In this document: positions 39,862 to 41,532 of the stretch, piece by piece
How positions within the stretch are numbered: the stretch's first letter is position 1
Layout of the letters: the number at the start of each line of letters is the position of its first letter
NCBI GenBank assembly: GCA_913043285.1
Contig: CAJWML010000026.1
Location: forward strand, 1 to 41,532
Direction: 5' to 3'
From: CAKZNE01 sp002695025
GTDB lineage: Bacteria > Bacteroidota > Bacteroidia > Flavobacteriales > Schleiferiaceae
DNA: 41,532 nt
The notes under the pieces: generated by a model
The model's input: only the letters and a program-made list of their open reading frames with translations
Told to the model about the DNA's origin: nothing
The model's database searches: none
Position numbers and translations under genes: made by a program

Positions 39862-41532
39862 TTAATTTCCCTCTTTGGCTTTTTCGGATTTCTTCACTTT
39901 AACCGTGATCTCCTCTTTCTTATCATCAAAATCAATGGTGATACTGTCACCTTCTTCAATTTCTGAATTGATGATCTGCTCGGCCAGCGGGTCTTCCACA
40001 TACTTCTGTATAGCCCTGGCCAGGGGACGGGCACCGAACTTATCGTCAAAGCCTTTGTCAGCAATATAATTCTTGGCCTTGGTGCTCATTTTTACCTTAT
40101 AGCCCAGCTCGTGTATGCGTTGATAAAGCTTTTCCAGCTCTATGTCAATGATGCGGAAAATATCTTCCTTGGAAAGGCTGTTAAAAAGCACTACATCATC
40201 AATACGGTTCAGGAATTCAGGGGCAAAAGCCCTCTTCAAGGCATTTTCGATCACACCTTTGGCTACATCATCCTTGCCGGACTGTCGGGCAGAAGTACCA
40301 AAACCGACTCCGGCACCGAAATCCTTCAACTGGCGGGTTCCGATATTGGATGTCATGATAATAATGGTATTCTTAAAATCGATCTTACGACCCAGGCTGT
40401 CTGTCATGTGTCCATCATCCAGGGCCTGTAAAAGCAGGTTGAATACATCGGGGTGTGCCTTTTCGATCTCATCCAGCAAAATTACTGAATAGGGTTTTCT
40501 GCGTACTTTTTCAGTAAGCTGGCCACCTTCTTCATAACCCACGTATCCGGGAGGCGCACCTACCAGTCGTGATACGGCAAATTTCTCCATATATTCGCTC
40601 ATATCAATCCTGATCAGGTTATCCTCGGTATCGAATATGGCGCGGGTAAGTTCCTTAGCCAGTTGCGTTTTTCCTACCCCGGTAGGCCCCAGGAAAATAA
40701 AGGATCCAATTGGCTTATTCGGATCCTTGAGACCCGCCCGGTTGCGCTGGATGGCTTTAACAATTTTAGCTACTGCATCATCCTGGCCGATGATCTTACC
40801 CTTTATATCCTCTGCCATACTGCTGAGGCGTTTACTTTCGTGCTGGGCCACACGCTGAACCGGAATCCCGGTCATCATAGCCACCACTTCGGCAACATTT
40901 TCTTCAGATACCGTTTCGCGGTTCTTTTTAACTTCTTCTTCCCACGCTGTCTGGGCTTCCTGCAGTTGGGTCTCAATCCGTTTTTCATCATCACGCAGGC
41001 GGGCCGCCTCTTCGTAACGTTGCTTTTTAACCACTTGTATCTTCTGCTCGCGGATGTCGTCCAGTTTTTGCTCCAGGTCCATTACTTCCTTAGGAACATT
41101 GATATGGGTTATATGCACCCTTGAACCGGCTTCGTCCAAGGCATCAATAGCCTTATCGGGCAAATGGCGGTCGGTTACGTAACGTGATGTTAAGGATACA
41201 CAGGCTTTAATGGCCTCATCCGTATAGTTTACGTTGTGGTGTTCTTCATAACGTTCTTTAATATTGTGAAGAATCTGCAGGGTTTCCTCTACGGTAGTAG
41301 GATCTACCATCACCTTCTGGAAACGCCTTTCCAGGGCACCATCTTTCTCGATGTACTGCCGGTATTCATCCAGGGTTGTGGCACCGATGCATTGTATTTC
41401 CCCCCTTGCCAGGGCCGGTTTGAACATATTGCTGGCATCTAGTGAGCCTGTGGCACCACCGGCACCTACAATAGTATGTAGCTCATCGATAAAGAGGATG
41501 ATGTCATCGTTCTTTTCCAATTCGTTCATCAG
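39862..41532 (-). CDS. clpC: ATP-dependent Clp protease ATP-binding subunit ClpC (5' end outside window)
   Basis: This is the C-terminal part, at least 556 residues, of a class I Clp/Hsp100 unfoldase; the gene runs off the right edge. Visible features are the D1 Walker B ILFIDELHT, GATTLDEYRQYIEKD and a UVR-type middle domain (KKQRYEEAARLRDDEKRIET). The D2 module has Walker A GPTGVGKT and Walker B ILLDEIEKAHPDVF, with NIGTRQLKDFG downstream. The UVR segment and short M domain point to ClpC rather than ClpB. It unfolds substrates for ClpP and takes part in protein quality control. The true start lies beyond position 41532. Confidence 0.95.
   Translation of the reverse strand: MMNELEKNDDIILFIDELHTIVGAGGATGSLDASNMFKPALARGEIQCIGATTLDEYRQYIEKDGALERRFQKVMVDPTTVEETLQILHNIKERYEEHHNVNYTDEAIKACVSLTSRYVTDRHLPDKAIDALDEAGSRVHITHINVPKEVMDLEQKLDDIREQKIQVVKKQRYEEAARLRDDEKRIETQLQEAQTAWEEEVKKNRETVSEENVAEVVAMMTGIPVQRVAQHESKRLSSMAEDIKGKIIGQDDAVAKIVKAIQRNRAGLKDPNKPIGSFIFLGPTGVGKTQLAKELTRAIFDTEDNLIRIDMSEYMEKFAVSRLVGAPPGYVGYEEGGQLTEKVRRKPYSVILLDEIEKAHPDVFNLLLQALDDGHMTDSLGRKIDFKNTIIIMTSNIGTRQLKDFGAGVGFGTSARQSGKDDVAKGVIENALKRAFAPEFLNRIDDVVLFNSLSKEDIFRIIDIELEKLYQRIHELGYKVKMSTKAKNYIADKGFDDKFGARPLARAIQKYVEDPLAEQIINSEIEEGDSITIDFDDKKEEITVKVKKSEKAKEGN

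Overview
The window looks like a Bacteroidota chromosome, most likely Flavobacteriales. Several secreted proteins end in type IX secretion sorting domains (YPNP motif). There are LytTR/LytS-type regulators and DUF4294 and MiaE genes. Promoters in front of two tRNAs have the Bacteroidota form TTG-N21-TAnnTTTG, and Shine-Dalgarno sites are weak. The species cannot be named from the sequence alone.

The window has two parts. Positions 1 to about 18,010 are an integrative element, which continues past the left edge. From about 18,011 to the right end is ordinary chromosome. The element abuts the 3' end of mnmE. Its int-proximal module (15.1-17.8 kb) holds a zinc-finger/HTH protein, a tyrosine integrase and an unrecognised 338-aa protein. 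Next come two excisionase-type HTH proteins and two replication/primase-like proteins (VirE-N/BT4734 type and PriCT-2/DUF3987 type) at 11.8-15.1 kb. The left end (1-2.4 kb) carries a mobile-element hypothetical protein, a 50-aa membrane peptide and about 1.6 kb of odd non-coding DNA with palindromes and diverged repeats.

Between these parts is a tight seven-gene defence operon (11,639 to 2,403, minus strand; gaps no larger than 20 bp, or overlaps). Its order is: XRE regulator, two D12-class adenine methyltransferases, a PD-(D/E)xK nuclease, an AlwI/Nt.BspD6I-family type IIS endonuclease, a long prokaryotic Argonaute, and a DUF262-DUF1524(HNH)-DUF5655 protein of the GmrSD type. By eye the Argonaute keeps a 5'-phosphate guide pocket, but its slicer tetrad is degraded. 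The nuclease encoded 20 bp downstream is therefore a natural candidate effector. An inactive long pAgo joined to a GmrSD-type nuclease inside a type IIS R-M operon is the most interesting feature of the window.

The chromosomal flank holds mnmE, a holin-like membrane protein, a PKD/T9SS secreted protein and a hybrid-type sensor kinase with its LytTR regulator. It continues with accC-DUF4294, miaE, a GT2/AlkB/outer-membrane operon, tRNA-Leu(CAG), a rhodanese lipoprotein, three further T9SS proteins, tRNA-Leu(GAG), tRNA-Lys(UUU), aroK with a nitroreductase, a DASS transporter and the 3' two thirds of clpC. Strong bidirectional terminators separate most convergent pairs.
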